From Glycine soja (Eukaryota; Streptophyta; Magnoliopsida; Fabales; Fabaceae): DNA of 64,000 nt. Under the pieces are notes generated by a model. The model had not been told where the DNA came from. It saw only the letters and a list, made by a program, of their open reading frames with translations, and ran no database searches. The stretch is taken from NCBI RefSeq assembly GCF_004193775.1, contig NC_041021.1, forward strand, positions 33,677,718-33,741,717, given 5' to 3'. This document shows positions 1 through 9,356 of this stretch, one piece after another (within the stretch, counting starts at the first letter, position 1; every line of letters begins with the position of its first letter). The translations under genes were made by a program, and so were the position numbers.

Positions 1-480
1 AGGGTCCTCTCTTAGGCAATCATGGAACACAGCTCCAAACTCGAAAGTGGTGGACACATGAATGACAACGCAATTCATTCATGTGGCTCCGGAAAAGGAT
101 GAGAATGGAGGATTGCCTTGAGGGTCCTCTCTTAGGCAATCATGGAACACAACTCCAAACTCGAAAATGGAGGACACATGAACAGCCCTAAGCAATAACA
201 TTCATGTGGCTCCGAAAAAGGGTGAGAATGGAGGATTGCCTTGAGGGTCCTCACTTAGGCAATCATGAAACACAACTCCAAACTCGAAAATGGAGGACAC
301 ATGAACAGCCCTAAGCAATAACATTCATGTGGCTCCGAAAAAAGGTGAGAATGGAGGATTGCCTTGAGGGTCCTCACTTAGGCAATCATGAAACACAGCT
401 CCAAACTCGAAAATGGAGGACACATGAACAGCCCTAAGCAATAACATTCATGTGGCTCCGAAAAAGGGTGGCGGGACCGA
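1..480. repeat. Tandem repeat, about 123 bp x 3.9
   Basis: Four head-to-tail units begin at 1, 121, 244 and 367, each opening with AGGGTCCTCT or AGGGTCCTCA. The first unit is 120 bp and the next two are 123 bp; the last breaks off near 470. Units differ at only a few positions, so the array is fairly young or homogenised. It runs off the left edge of the window, so its full size is unknown. No convincing coding frame is seen. Confidence 0.9.
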
Positions 481-3400
481 ACGGTCCACCGGGTTCTTCC
501 ACCTAAAAGGCAAACATGCTTTTTGAAAAGAAAAATAAATCATTCGCGAGAGCACCATATCTTAGAGAAACAATATACTTGTGCCACGGGTAATTTTCCT
601 TGTAACCGAGAATGAAGGGCAGGATGTCAACTTTTAGCTTTTAAATGAACATGCAGGGGAAACATCGGGCTAAGCTGAAAATAAATCACTCATACTGTAT
701 AAAACTCACAAGGCAAGTGTTTTATCCTATTCCCAAACCATAACTGCACCATGACTTTATTTTGCAAACGGCTTCCTATCGAATCAAAGATCAAACGTAC
801 GATCACGGACCAATAGGAATTCCTCGAGGGTAGTGTTTTTGGAGAGGAAGCTGGGTGTTTCGGTCTTTTCCTCTTTGTTCATGTGGGGTGGGATATTGCT
901 AGTCGAAAAATGATTTCGAGTGGCAATCTGGCTTGAAGAATTTTTGTCCTCTTTCTTTCATTAATTGAGAATTGCTTCTTTTCCCTTTTCACTTCCCTTC
1001 GACCTTTGACCGGGAATCCTTCCTTTATTTTCTTTTGTTCCTTTCTTTATTTTCATTTTTCTTTTTTCTTTCTTTCCATTTCTTCCTTTTCTTTCTTTTC
1101 ACTTTTCCTTCCCCCATCCCTTTCTTTGGGAAATCGGGTTTAGCATTCTATTTGCTCTCCCTTGAGGAGATTCCGCTGTCCTTTGCTTCGGGGGAAAGAA
1201 TGAGGATTCCTTTTTTACAGGCCAAGGTTCAAAAAGGTCTAAGGTTGTGTTTCAATGGGGTCTTTTATCGTGGGAACCCAATCTTGATATCTGGGGCGAA
1301 ACAAATTTGGGTTTCAAGGTGTCGGTCTCGGGCCGAACTTCCATATTACTCCACAAGGCACGCGTGACAATGATGATTTGAAAACAACGTGCAAAATTTA
1401 GTCATGGCTACAGCCAGGTGGGCACTCAAGCATCCTATTTATGGCATTGTGATACTACGGTTGGGAATTTACACAGACAGACCCAACGTTTCCAAGTTAT
1501 GTTCTTTCATCAGTTCAATGAATTCATCCATCCTTATCTCGGTTTATTCCGGAAAATAAACTCTTAGCATCAGTCCCTTGTTTCCAGAAGATACGTTTGC
1601 TCTTTACGAATGATTTATACTTCTTAACTATAACATGTCGACCTTCGCGGTCTTTCTTTCTTTTTACTTTTTGTTTTATATTTACATATGTTCACTAAAA
1701 TTATACACCTGTGGTCCTTTATGAGGAAAACCTTTCTTTGTACATCTATATTTTTATACATGACAAACTTTTTCTATACACGCATTAGAACTCTTCTCTT
1801 TACGTCACACGGTCTATATACAAGCCCTATTTACATTCGAAGATTTTTTTATTTTTTCCAACACGCACTTATGGTTCACACAAAATTTTATTCATATACA
1901 CTCGTTGCTCACACACACAAGAATTTCTTTCCACGCGTCATTTACACACAAAAAATCCTTTTATACACACTTTCCTTTTTCTTTGTATACGCAGACATTT
2001 TATTCACAATGCTTCTCTCTTTTTATTAGGATTTTTGGTTCATTTGATTTTTTAGGACGACATTCCTAAATGAAAAACTCTACATGGTTCCGGAATTTCA
2101 ACAAACACTATTGACAACAACGAAGTAAGCACTAACGCAATAGTCCAAACAAAATATATGCACAAAACAAATGACAATCGCGACATCAAAAAACAAACGT
2201 TAGTCCCTCAAGTCATGTAAATGATAAAGGATGAAACATAAAAGAACATGAATCTAGGGATCCCACGGTCATGCGGCTCCGCATGCCACCGGTCTCTTGG
2301 GACACGGTAACAAAAAGTGGGGTGGTCGACAAAAGCAGGGCTTTTGCTCCTACGTATCCTCAATTTGTGATGAGGAACTCAGACCTACGTAGTTCTTGCC
2401 AACTGTGAGACTAAAAATAGTCTCGGTGTTTTCTTCACCAAAATGCGAACATGCTTTAGTAAAGAGACAAAACTTCCAACTGATCAGAGCAACATATGCT
2501 TTTTGGATGAAAAACAATGTGTCTATCGGGGAAGGAGAGTATGCTGATGAAATTTTCTCATAACCGTAAATGAGATTTTGGATGTTAGCATTTCGTTTCT
2601 AAATGACCATTTAGAGAAAACACTGGGTCCAACAAAAATAGAAGAAAATCACTCAAAGTGTATCAATCTCACACAGGTAAGTGTTTTATCCTAATTCCGA
2701 ACCATAGATATGTCATGACTTGATTTTGCAAATCATTTCCTATCAAATCAAAGATTACATGCGTGATCATGGATCAATAGGACTTATTTTGGGAATGGCT
2801 TTTAGGTGGGGAATTTGGCTTTGAGTGTTTTTGCCTTTTCCTTTTCTGTTTTTGTTTAGTGCGTGGCGAGAAAGTTGCTAGCGCACAGGATTTTGGTTGG
2901 CAATCAAAGGGAGAGGGCCACTTTGGGTCATGGTTTCCTTTCTTTTTTGTTTACTTGGTGACAATTCTGTATTGTTCAGATATTGTCTGGTCCGAAGACC
3001 TTTCTGCATATTTCTTCTGTTTTTTTCCGATCCTTGATCGAGAATTTTTCTTTCTTTTTTTTTTCTCCCACTCTTTCATTGGGAATTTTCTTTCTGTTTT
3101 GTGTCTTCTCCCTTTCTTGGATTGGGAATTTTCTTTTCTTTTTGTGTCTTTTCCTTTTCTTGGATTGGGAATTTTCCTTCTCTTTGTGTTTTCTTCCGAG
3201 GGCAAGGATTGACATTCTCACCCTGGGTCAAGGTTTATGGTAAACTGGGATTTTGGCTCAAGGCTTGTAGAACGGCTGGTCATGATATATGTCAGGGTTT
3301 GGCCAGCGGTTCGGGGATAAAGGGAATGTCCTACATTATTTCCACGATACAGATGCAACAATGATGATTAGGAAATTTTATACAAAACTGGTCATGCATG

Positions 3401-3826
3401 CACCTATGTGGACACTCAAGCATCAAGTTTTTTATGGTCATGTGACACTAGGGCTCAGGATTCATTTTCCCTATTTAAGTTAACCCAGTATTTCCAAAAT
3501 ATGTTCTTCTATCAATTTGTGCATTCATCCGAGTCTATCTTGGGTGTTCGAAAAACTTTTCACAGCATTTACCCTTCAAATGTGTACACACATTTTTTCA
3601 AAAACTGGTTATGATCAGTGAGTTTTTCAAAGAAAAGCGGGAAGTTATCTCTTTTTAAAAGCATGTTGGTTTTTCAGCTAGACAACTTATTTTTCTTTTT
3701 TCTCTTTTTTTTTTGTTTATTTCTTTTTCTCGTTTGTTTTCCATGAGGTATTTGCTACCTAAACATATGTATATTTTTGTGAGACATTTTGCTATATACA
3801 TGCGTGTCCAAGGTATCTTGCTACCT
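481..3826. other. Degenerate retroelement-derived DNA with a diverged 1.97-kb duplication; no gene
   Basis: The stretch around 540-1560 is repeated, diverged, around 2500-3600, at an offset of about 1.96-1.99 kb. Matching landmarks are TATCGAATCAAAGAT near 776 against TATCAAATCAAAGAT near 2739, and ACTCAAGCATC near 1424 against 3412. Both copies carry a long T/C-rich tract (about 960-1120 and 3005-3200). A short block at 2325-2400 (GTCGACAAAAGC, then CTACGTAGTTC) also occurs inside the Tat/Ogre LTRs near 20600 and, inverted, near 28630, so part of this is probably old gypsy LTR or 3' region. Open frames here are low-complexity Phe/Lys-rich products of the pyrimidine tracts and are not called as genes. 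Confidence 0.6.
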
Positions 3827-3844
3827 ACACACACACACACACAC

Positions 3845-3888
<44 letters not shown>
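3827..3888. repeat. Compound microsatellite (CA)n-(TA)n
   Basis: About nine CA units are followed by about twenty TA units. The array is flanked on both sides by diverged copies of a CCAAGGTATCTT-CTACCTA block (3808-3828 and 3920-3940), so it probably grew inside a local duplication. Confidence 0.95.
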
Positions 3889-3891
<3 letters not shown>

Positions 3892-4069
3892 GAAGTATTT
3901 TTGCTACATACATGCATATCCAAGGTATCTTTCTACCTAAACATACATATATATATTTTGTTGGGTATGACTACCTTCTGAGCTTGTGCTCATTTTATTT
4001 AATTTCCTAGGATCATGAGCAACTAGGTGTGTCCTACCATTACCTGAGAAACAAAGGTGATCAAATAAC

Positions 4070-4500
4070 AAGCAGAGATTTAAAAGTTACTAGGTTGCCT
4101 CCTAGTAGCGCTTCTTTAACGTCTTGAGCTGGACGCGTGATGGCTTGTCGGTCACGGACCTAGTACTTTGCTTACCTTTGACTTTGGACTTGGTCGGCCA
4201 TAGGTCGTAAGCAACGCTCTAACCTTTTTGTGGATGAGCTGAGGTGAACTCTAGAGGTGATGGCGGTGCGTCTGTTGCCCGCTGCCGGCCATCCTCAGGC
4301 TGCTGTGGTGTTTCGCCTTGCGCCTGCCTGTGGATGCAGTACTTCTTGATAAAAGCTCGATTAGTAGGGGGCCTGATGCCCTTGCTGGAGGTGACAGGTA
4401 CTCCGTAGAACTGACAGAGACCCGTAATTAGAGCTTGACAACTCCAAGACCCTGTTGGACTTCTTCGGGTCCACTGGGTGTCTTGCAGGCGCGATCCCGG
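4070..4500 (-). pseudogene. Fragment of a putative plant transposon protein (Transposase_32 / Athila-ORF-like)
   Basis: On the minus strand, about 4262-4470 reads as an open segment with the motifs ITGLCQFYGVPV, IRPPTNRAFIKKYC and HRQAQGETPQQPE. From memory these are typical of the putative plant transposon protein domain (PF20167) found in legume gypsy elements. Downstream on the same strand (about 4080-4130) is a GACGTTAAAGAAGCGC-type block followed by a GGAGGCAACC-like run, which I recall as typical of the region after the env-like ORF in Athila-type elements. The segment does not connect to an intact start. Function of the family is unknown. I infer a decayed 3' end of an Athila-like element. 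Confidence 0.55.
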
Positions 4501-4940
4501 CTAACAATAGATGAAATCAGAAATCAGTTGAGCGATGTGCATACTTACCTATGATGACGTGACCTTGTCGGGGGGAACGGGCACCCTGTAGGACTACAGA
4601 GGCCCGTAACCAGAGCTGGAAACCCCAGGGCCCTGTTGGACTTCTCCGGGTCCACTGGGTGTCTTTGTGGGTGCCATTCCTGCAAACAATAGATGGTATC
4701 AGAAATCAGTTGAACCATATGTATACTTACCTATGTCACGATGGCATGACCTCGCTGGGGGAACGGGCACCCTGTAGGACTGACAGAGGCCCGTAACCAG
4801 AGCTGGAAACCCCAGGGCCCTGTTGGACTTCTCCGGGTCCACTGGGTGTCTTTGTGGGTGCCATTCCTGCAAACAATAGATGGTATCAGAAATCAGTTGA
4901 ACCCATGTGCATACTTACCTATGTCATGACGGCACAGACC
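4385..4940 (-). repeat. 185-bp tandem repeat, 3 units, each exon-like plus a short intron-like gap
   Basis: Units start near 4385, 4570 and 4755 (plus-strand coordinates), with a period of about 185 bp; the first is clearly more diverged. On the minus strand each unit carries a segment reading DPEKSN, ALGFPALVTGLCQ or a diverged version, the same protein family as the fragment next door. Between units lies a 50-52-bp segment that begins GTAAGTAT and ends TTTGCAG (4680-4730 and 4867-4918; the first copy ends TTAG). The unit therefore looks like a duplicated exon with its flanking intron. About 50 bp is very short for a plant intron, so splicing is not assured. Confidence 0.7.
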
Positions 4941-5293
4941 AACCGATACATCTGCAGGGGGAGATTGGCATTGTGGTCGCCGGACAGAATGTTACTAAAT
5001 AGCAACGTCATCCATATCCATGTAAAAGTGGTCGTGTTGGTGCGCATGATCCACACTCGTCTTTTTGCAGCGACACGGGTGAAATCTTGCCCTGGTATGC
5101 ATAGTTGATGCGTGATAGCCTCCCTCTCTGGATGTGCTCGCACAGTTGGTCGCCCTCCAATATCAGGGGGTAGCCCAGGAACCGTTGAAAGGAAACCGTG
5201 GCCCCCGTAACCGGGAGCACAAGTCTCGGTTAAGCATCTAAGGGCAAAGGACCTTATATTCTCCTAAGGTGTGGATATGGAGCCACTGAAAAT
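4941..5293. other. Unassigned, probably upstream part of the same minus-strand fragment
   Basis: The minus strand stays open over about 5008-5220 (70 codons), next to and 5' of the transposon-protein repeats, but I do not recognise motifs in it. No terminal repeats or RNA genes seen. Confidence 0.3.
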
Positions 5294-5389
5294 GAGGACG
5301 CGTAGCCTTCTAAAGGGGAGGGCGTGCAGCCCTCTGCAGGCGAGGATGTGCAGTCCTCTGATGGCGAGGACATACAGTCCTCTAAAGGT
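5294..5389. repeat. 24-bp tandem repeat x 4
   Basis: Units begin at 5294, 5318, 5342 and 5366, each starting GAGG and containing an (A/C)AG(C/T)CCTCT-like core. The 24-bp period is a multiple of three, so it reads as four 8-residue repeats in an open frame at 5271-5504. That frame has no recognisable domain and I do not call it a gene. Confidence 0.85.
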
Positions 5390-5866
5390 GATAGGTACTA
5401 GTACCCAAGGGTCCACCTTTATGAGAAAGCAAGAGATCGACTCATCGAGAGGGCCGGTCATCCAAAAAGATTGGACACGAGATGTAGGAAATCTATGCAG
5501 TTAACATGATTTTTAGGGATGCAGACTCATGCAACCTTTGTCATGAAATTTGGTAATGCTGACCTCATATGAAACAATGCAATGCAATGGAAAGTTGTAC
5601 AATGTTCATGACATTCTTTCCCTATTTTGTGATTTTGATTTTGATTTAATTTTTTTTTTTGGAAAACACAGATTGACTGTCCTTTTGAAAAAGGTGATAA
5701 TTCATGCAACCTTATCCTATCTTTTGCAAATCTCTCTAGGAACTCCCTCAGAGTGTCTGTTCTGTTTGATTTAGTCACTTGACCATTTTGGAGTGACGGG
5801 AATGGAGCCGTTTGACGTTTAATCAATCTATTGAAATTCCAGGGCTTGTCTCCCTTTTCTTTGGAT
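5390..5866. other. No gene recognised
   Basis: Intergenic-type sequence with scattered short open frames on both strands, none with a recognisable domain. Confidence 0.5.
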
Positions 5867-6344
5867 CTGCCCCTATGTTCACTTGAGGCTCATGCACGAT
5901 GCCCCTCATTGCCTCAGTGTAAGGCTTTGGGGGTACCAATTGTTATCTTTCGTCATGACCTTGTATCTGGGAACCTATTGGGTGAAAACTTCTAATCTGT
6001 CCCTAGGTTCGCTTGAGGTTTTTGCATGGTGCCTTTCATTGCCCCAGTGTAAGGCTTTGAGGTACAATCGTTGTCTTTCGTCATGACCTTGTAGCAAGGA
6101 ACCTATTGGGTGAGAACTTCTAATCTACCCCTAGGTTCGTTTAAGGTTTATGCATGAGGCCTTTCATTGCCCCAGTGTAGGGCTTAGAGGTACCAATTGT
6201 TGTCTTTCGTCATGACCTCGTAGCAAGGAACCTATTGGGTGAGATCTTCTAATCTGCCCCTAGGTTCGTTTGAGGTTTATGCATGGGGCCTTTCATTGCC
6301 CCAGTGTAGGGCTTAGAGGTACCAATTGTTGTCTTGTTTTTACA
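5867..6344. repeat. 129-bp tandem repeat, about 3.7 units
   Basis: Units start near 5867, 5997, 6125 and 6254 (CTGCCCCTATGTTC, CTGTCCCTAGGTTC and so on). Each contains TTCATTGCCCCAGTGTA or a close variant and, in the complete units, a TCATGACCT(C/T)GTA block. Periods are 128-130 bp. Probably a tandem array inside a gypsy untranslated region. Confidence 0.85.
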
Positions 6345-6359
6345 ACCTCGCAGTGAGGA

Positions 6360-7200
6360 AGAATGAAAGATGCAGTTGATTCTTGCAAAAAGAATTTTCC
6401 AAGGACGAGAAATAGTTGAAGGATTTTTCAGTTGATGGATTAAGTCAAATGACTCCTATGTAGAAGCAAGATGTTTTGATGTCTTGATGATGCTAAAGGA
6501 TCAAGTGCTTCTAAGTTTTATTCAAGACAAGAATCCAAGAAAATCAAGATATATGATCAAGTTGATCTCTAGAATCTTTAGGAAGAAGTTTCCAAATTGA
6601 AAACAAACAAAAGGTTTGACCAAAGAATTCTATCATTTCAAATTGAGATTTGCTCTCTGGTAATCGATTACCAGCAGTCGAAAATGTTTTAATTCAAATT
6701 TTTAAAACCTGTAATCGATTACACCAATCTTGTAATTGATTACCGGATGGGATTTTCAGAATATAATTCCCAAGAGTCACATCTATTCAAATGGTTTATG
6801 AATGGCCATCAAAGGTGACTTGGAAACACGAACTTACAGGGAGTTTTCATTGCCCAAAAAATTTATCCTCTCAAAAGATTAAGAGTTTTTCTGAACTGAA
6901 ATGTTTTATCCTCTCAAAAGATTCCTTGGTCAACCACTTGCATATTCAATAAGGAATTTTGATTGATCTTCATTGTACAATCTATCTCTTTTAAGAGAGA
7001 TTTCTTCTTCTCTTCTTCTTATTTCTGAAAAGGGATTAAGAGACCGTGGGTCTCTTGTTGTAGGGGATTCTTGAACACAAGGGAAAGGTTGTCCCTGTGT
7101 GCACTGTTAATCCGAAAAGAGAGAGTGAAAGTTTAATTGGGGAATAGTCTTTGTATCTTAATTTAACCCCCTTTTTTTTCTTAAGGTAACTGAGGCCATT
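6360..7200 (+). repeat. Old SIRE-like copia LTR fragment, inverted relative to the copia element at 7795-17021
   Basis: This stretch matches, diverged and in reverse complement, the LTR at 7795-8885. It has TAATCGATTA palindromes at 6661 and 6712 with a mutated third (TAATTGATTA) at 6733. It has the block of AGAGACC-TGGGTCTCTTGTTG type (about 7040) and the GAACACAAGGGAAAGGTTGTCC type (about 7073) that correspond to the LTR's GGACAACCC and AACAAGAGACTCAC segments. Both ends are eroded and no matching partner is near, so I call it a fragment rather than a solo LTR. Confidence 0.65.
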
Positions 7201-7501
7201 TATCCAACATCCTATTCTTTATAACTCACTTCTCTCTAAAAAGACAAACTTTCTGTAATGATAAAATGAGGTCACATGGACGTCTTGAAAACACAGTCAA
7301 TCAAATGCTTCTCTTTTTTTTTTTTGAACTCTTTTTTTTTATATTTTTTTGAAACTTATTTGTTTTGAACTTTACTTGTTGTTTTACGGCAGCCCCACCA
7401 ATGCGCAAGACGAGTAATCTCTGATTGAACGGTCTTGGAAGTCCAAACTCAGGAGCACAGGTCGCTTGAGCAAACAGACCAATGGCTTGCACCCACTTCC
7501 G
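7201..7501. other. Low-complexity T-rich tract and unassigned sequence
   Basis: T-rich runs at 7310-7350 are flanked by unassigned sequence. It may continue the minus-strand Tat/Ogre element past its gag, but I see no diagnostic motif. Confidence 0.4.
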
Positions 7502-7794
7502 GTGAAAGTTGAAAATCCTGATGAGTCATTAGAGACATCTAACAACAGCTTTCAAAATTGCCCCATGTGTGGCATCTCTTGTCAATGTCAGGATTGACAC
7601 GCGATTCTCCTCAAATTTCAGCCGGCCTATATCAATTAGACCTTGCACCTTACGCTTCAGAGCCCTACAATGCTCAATGGAATGCCCCGGGGCTTCTCTA
7701 TGACAAGCACACGTTGCGTTCGAGTCGTATTCTCGGAGAAATGGAGGTTGATGAACCTTGGTTGGGGTTATGGCTACCATTGAATTATCAAGTA
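7502..7794 (-). pseudogene. gag: Tat/Ogre gag, 3' part (cut off by copia insertion)
   Basis: The minus strand reads MVAITP, then CACHREAPGHSIEHCRALKRK, a zinc-finger-like C-x-C-H...GH-x4-C block typical of Tat/Ogre-lineage gag, then VQGLIDIG. The plus-strand Tat/Ogre copy carries the matching block at about 43595-43667 (CAYHRGVLGHSIEQC). The frame enters abruptly at 7794, where the copia element begins, and its missing upstream part is at 17027 onward, across the insertion. Non-functional remnant. Confidence 0.8.
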
Positions 7795-8885
7795 TGTTAG
7801 ACAAGTGGCCTCAGATATCTTAAGAAGGGGGGGTTGAATTAAGATATTCCAAACTGTTTCCCCTAATTAAAAATCTATTTTTCTTTTTACTTAAGTTATG
7901 AATTCCCTTAATGACAATCTTCTTAAATATTAATTCAAATGAAGCAACTTGAATATGAATATAAAGCAATAATAAATAAAGGAGATTAAGGGAAGAGAAA
8001 ATGCAAACTCAGTTTTATACTGGTTCGGCCACACCCTTGTGCCTACGTCCAGTCCCCAAGCAACCCGCTTGAGAGTTCCACTAACTTGTAAATTCCTTTT
8101 ACAAGTTCTAAACACACAAGGACAACCCTTCCTTTGTGTTTAGAGATCTGTTACAACAAGAGACTCACAGTCTCTTAATCCCTTAGAGAATGAGAAGAAG
8201 AAGAGGAACAAATCTCTCTAGAAAGAGATGGATTTTACAGATTGAGCACTCAAATAATTCCTTAATGAATTGCAATCAAGTTGGCCAAGGAATTCTTAAG
8301 AGGATAAAATGAATTTGCTCTTTGAGAGGATAAACACTTTGTTGTTATGAAAATCTCTGAGCAATTTCGTGTTTAAGTCACATATATATAGACCATTGGT
8401 GGTCATGAGTAAAGCCTTTGAAAAGTTGTGACTCTTGAAATTATTTTTCTGAAATTCCTGTATGGTAATCGATTACAGTGATTGTGTAATCGATTACAGC
8501 TTTTAAAATTTGAATTAAAACGTTTACTAACTGCTGGTAATCGATTACCAAAATTGTGTAATCGATTACACAGTCTAAAATTTCGAATTCAAATTTTTAT
8601 AGCTGTTATAAAACGTATTTGGCCACTGGTAATCGATTACATCCTCTGGTAATCGATTACCAGAGAGTAAAACCTTTGAGAAACACTTTTTATTTTAAAT
8701 CACTTGGCCAAACCTTTGCTAATTCAATTAGGAATTCCCTTCCTAATATTCTAGTGATCATCTTGATGTTGTGACTTGTAATCTTGAAGTATTGTCTTGA
8801 ATTTTAATCTTGAAAAGCTCATTTGCATCAATTGCAACACATCATCATGATCATCATCAAAACATCAAAGCCAATTGCATCTACA
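7795..8885 (-). repeat. Copia 3' LTR
   Basis: TGTTAGACAAG at 7795 to ...GCATCTACA at 8885 on the plus strand. Same length as the partner LTR, one mismatch seen by eye. Contains six TAATCGATTA palindromes (8466-8659). Confidence 0.95.
8466..8659. promoter_or_regulatory. Three pairs of TAATCGATTA palindromes in the LTR
   Basis: Exact TAATCGATTA occurs at 8466, 8487, 8538, 8559, 8630 and 8650. They form three pairs with start-to-start spacing of 21, 21 and 20 bp, about two helical turns. Several extend to longer palindromes, for example the 18-bp CTGGTAATCGATTACCAG ending near 8663. The same six sites are in the other LTR (about 16602-16795). TAAT..ATTA is the layout of a paired homeodomain site, but no binding protein is known from the sequence; a regulatory role is inferred from the spacing alone. 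Confidence 0.6.
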
Positions 8886-8886
8886 A

Positions 8887-8899
8887 TCTCCCCCTTTTT
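8887..8899 (-). promoter_or_regulatory. Polypurine tract (plus-strand primer) of the copia element
   Basis: The minus strand reads AAAAAGGGGGAGA directly before the 3' LTR, the standard position and composition for the second-strand primer. Confidence 0.9.
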
Positions 8900-8900
8900 G

Positions 8901-9356
8901 ATGATGACAATACAATACCTGAAATCAAGATTCAAGCAAGCAACAAACAATTGTATATAGATAAAATGTGCATCCGTTTTCTCCCCCTATATTTCGGAAT
9001 ACATGATCACTTGATTTCTAAGTTTGTTAAGCTTTTTCTTAAGCTTTTGCTACAACCTTTTTCTCCCTCTTTGGCAACATCAAAAAAGCCAAAGAACTCG
9101 GAAATCCACACAGTTATAACAATGGAGTAGCAAGATATAAGGATCAGAGTATTAAATAATAAGCCAAACTCATAATCAAGAAATAATCAAACCAGAATTC
9201 AAATAACATAAAATGTCAACAACCACAAAATATCCAAGACTGAAATTTAAAAACACAAGATAAATAAGCAAAGTACTTAGCATAATAATGTAAATTCTAA
9301 GAAACTAAAAGCCAAAATACACGGCTTATAAAAGATAAATAATCAGAATCTAAAAG
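8901..9356. other. Copia 3' untranslated stretch, no gene
   Basis: A-rich sequence between the third ORF and the polypurine tract. Open frames here (such as 8810-9130 plus) overlap the LTR edge and lack domains. Confidence 0.7.

Noticed and set aside
1..480. Regular repeats suggesting a CRISPR array
   Set aside because: Whole units repeat without unique spacers; units are 120-123 bp and the DNA is plant.
972..1367. 131-aa Phe/Leu-rich open frame
   Set aside because: Made by a long T/C-rich tract; the matching tract at 3000-3200 gives similar frames on both strands. Not a membrane protein gene.
2951..3221. Lys/Arg-rich minus-strand open frames
   Set aside because: Complement of the pyrimidine tract; low complexity, no conservation across the two diverged copies.
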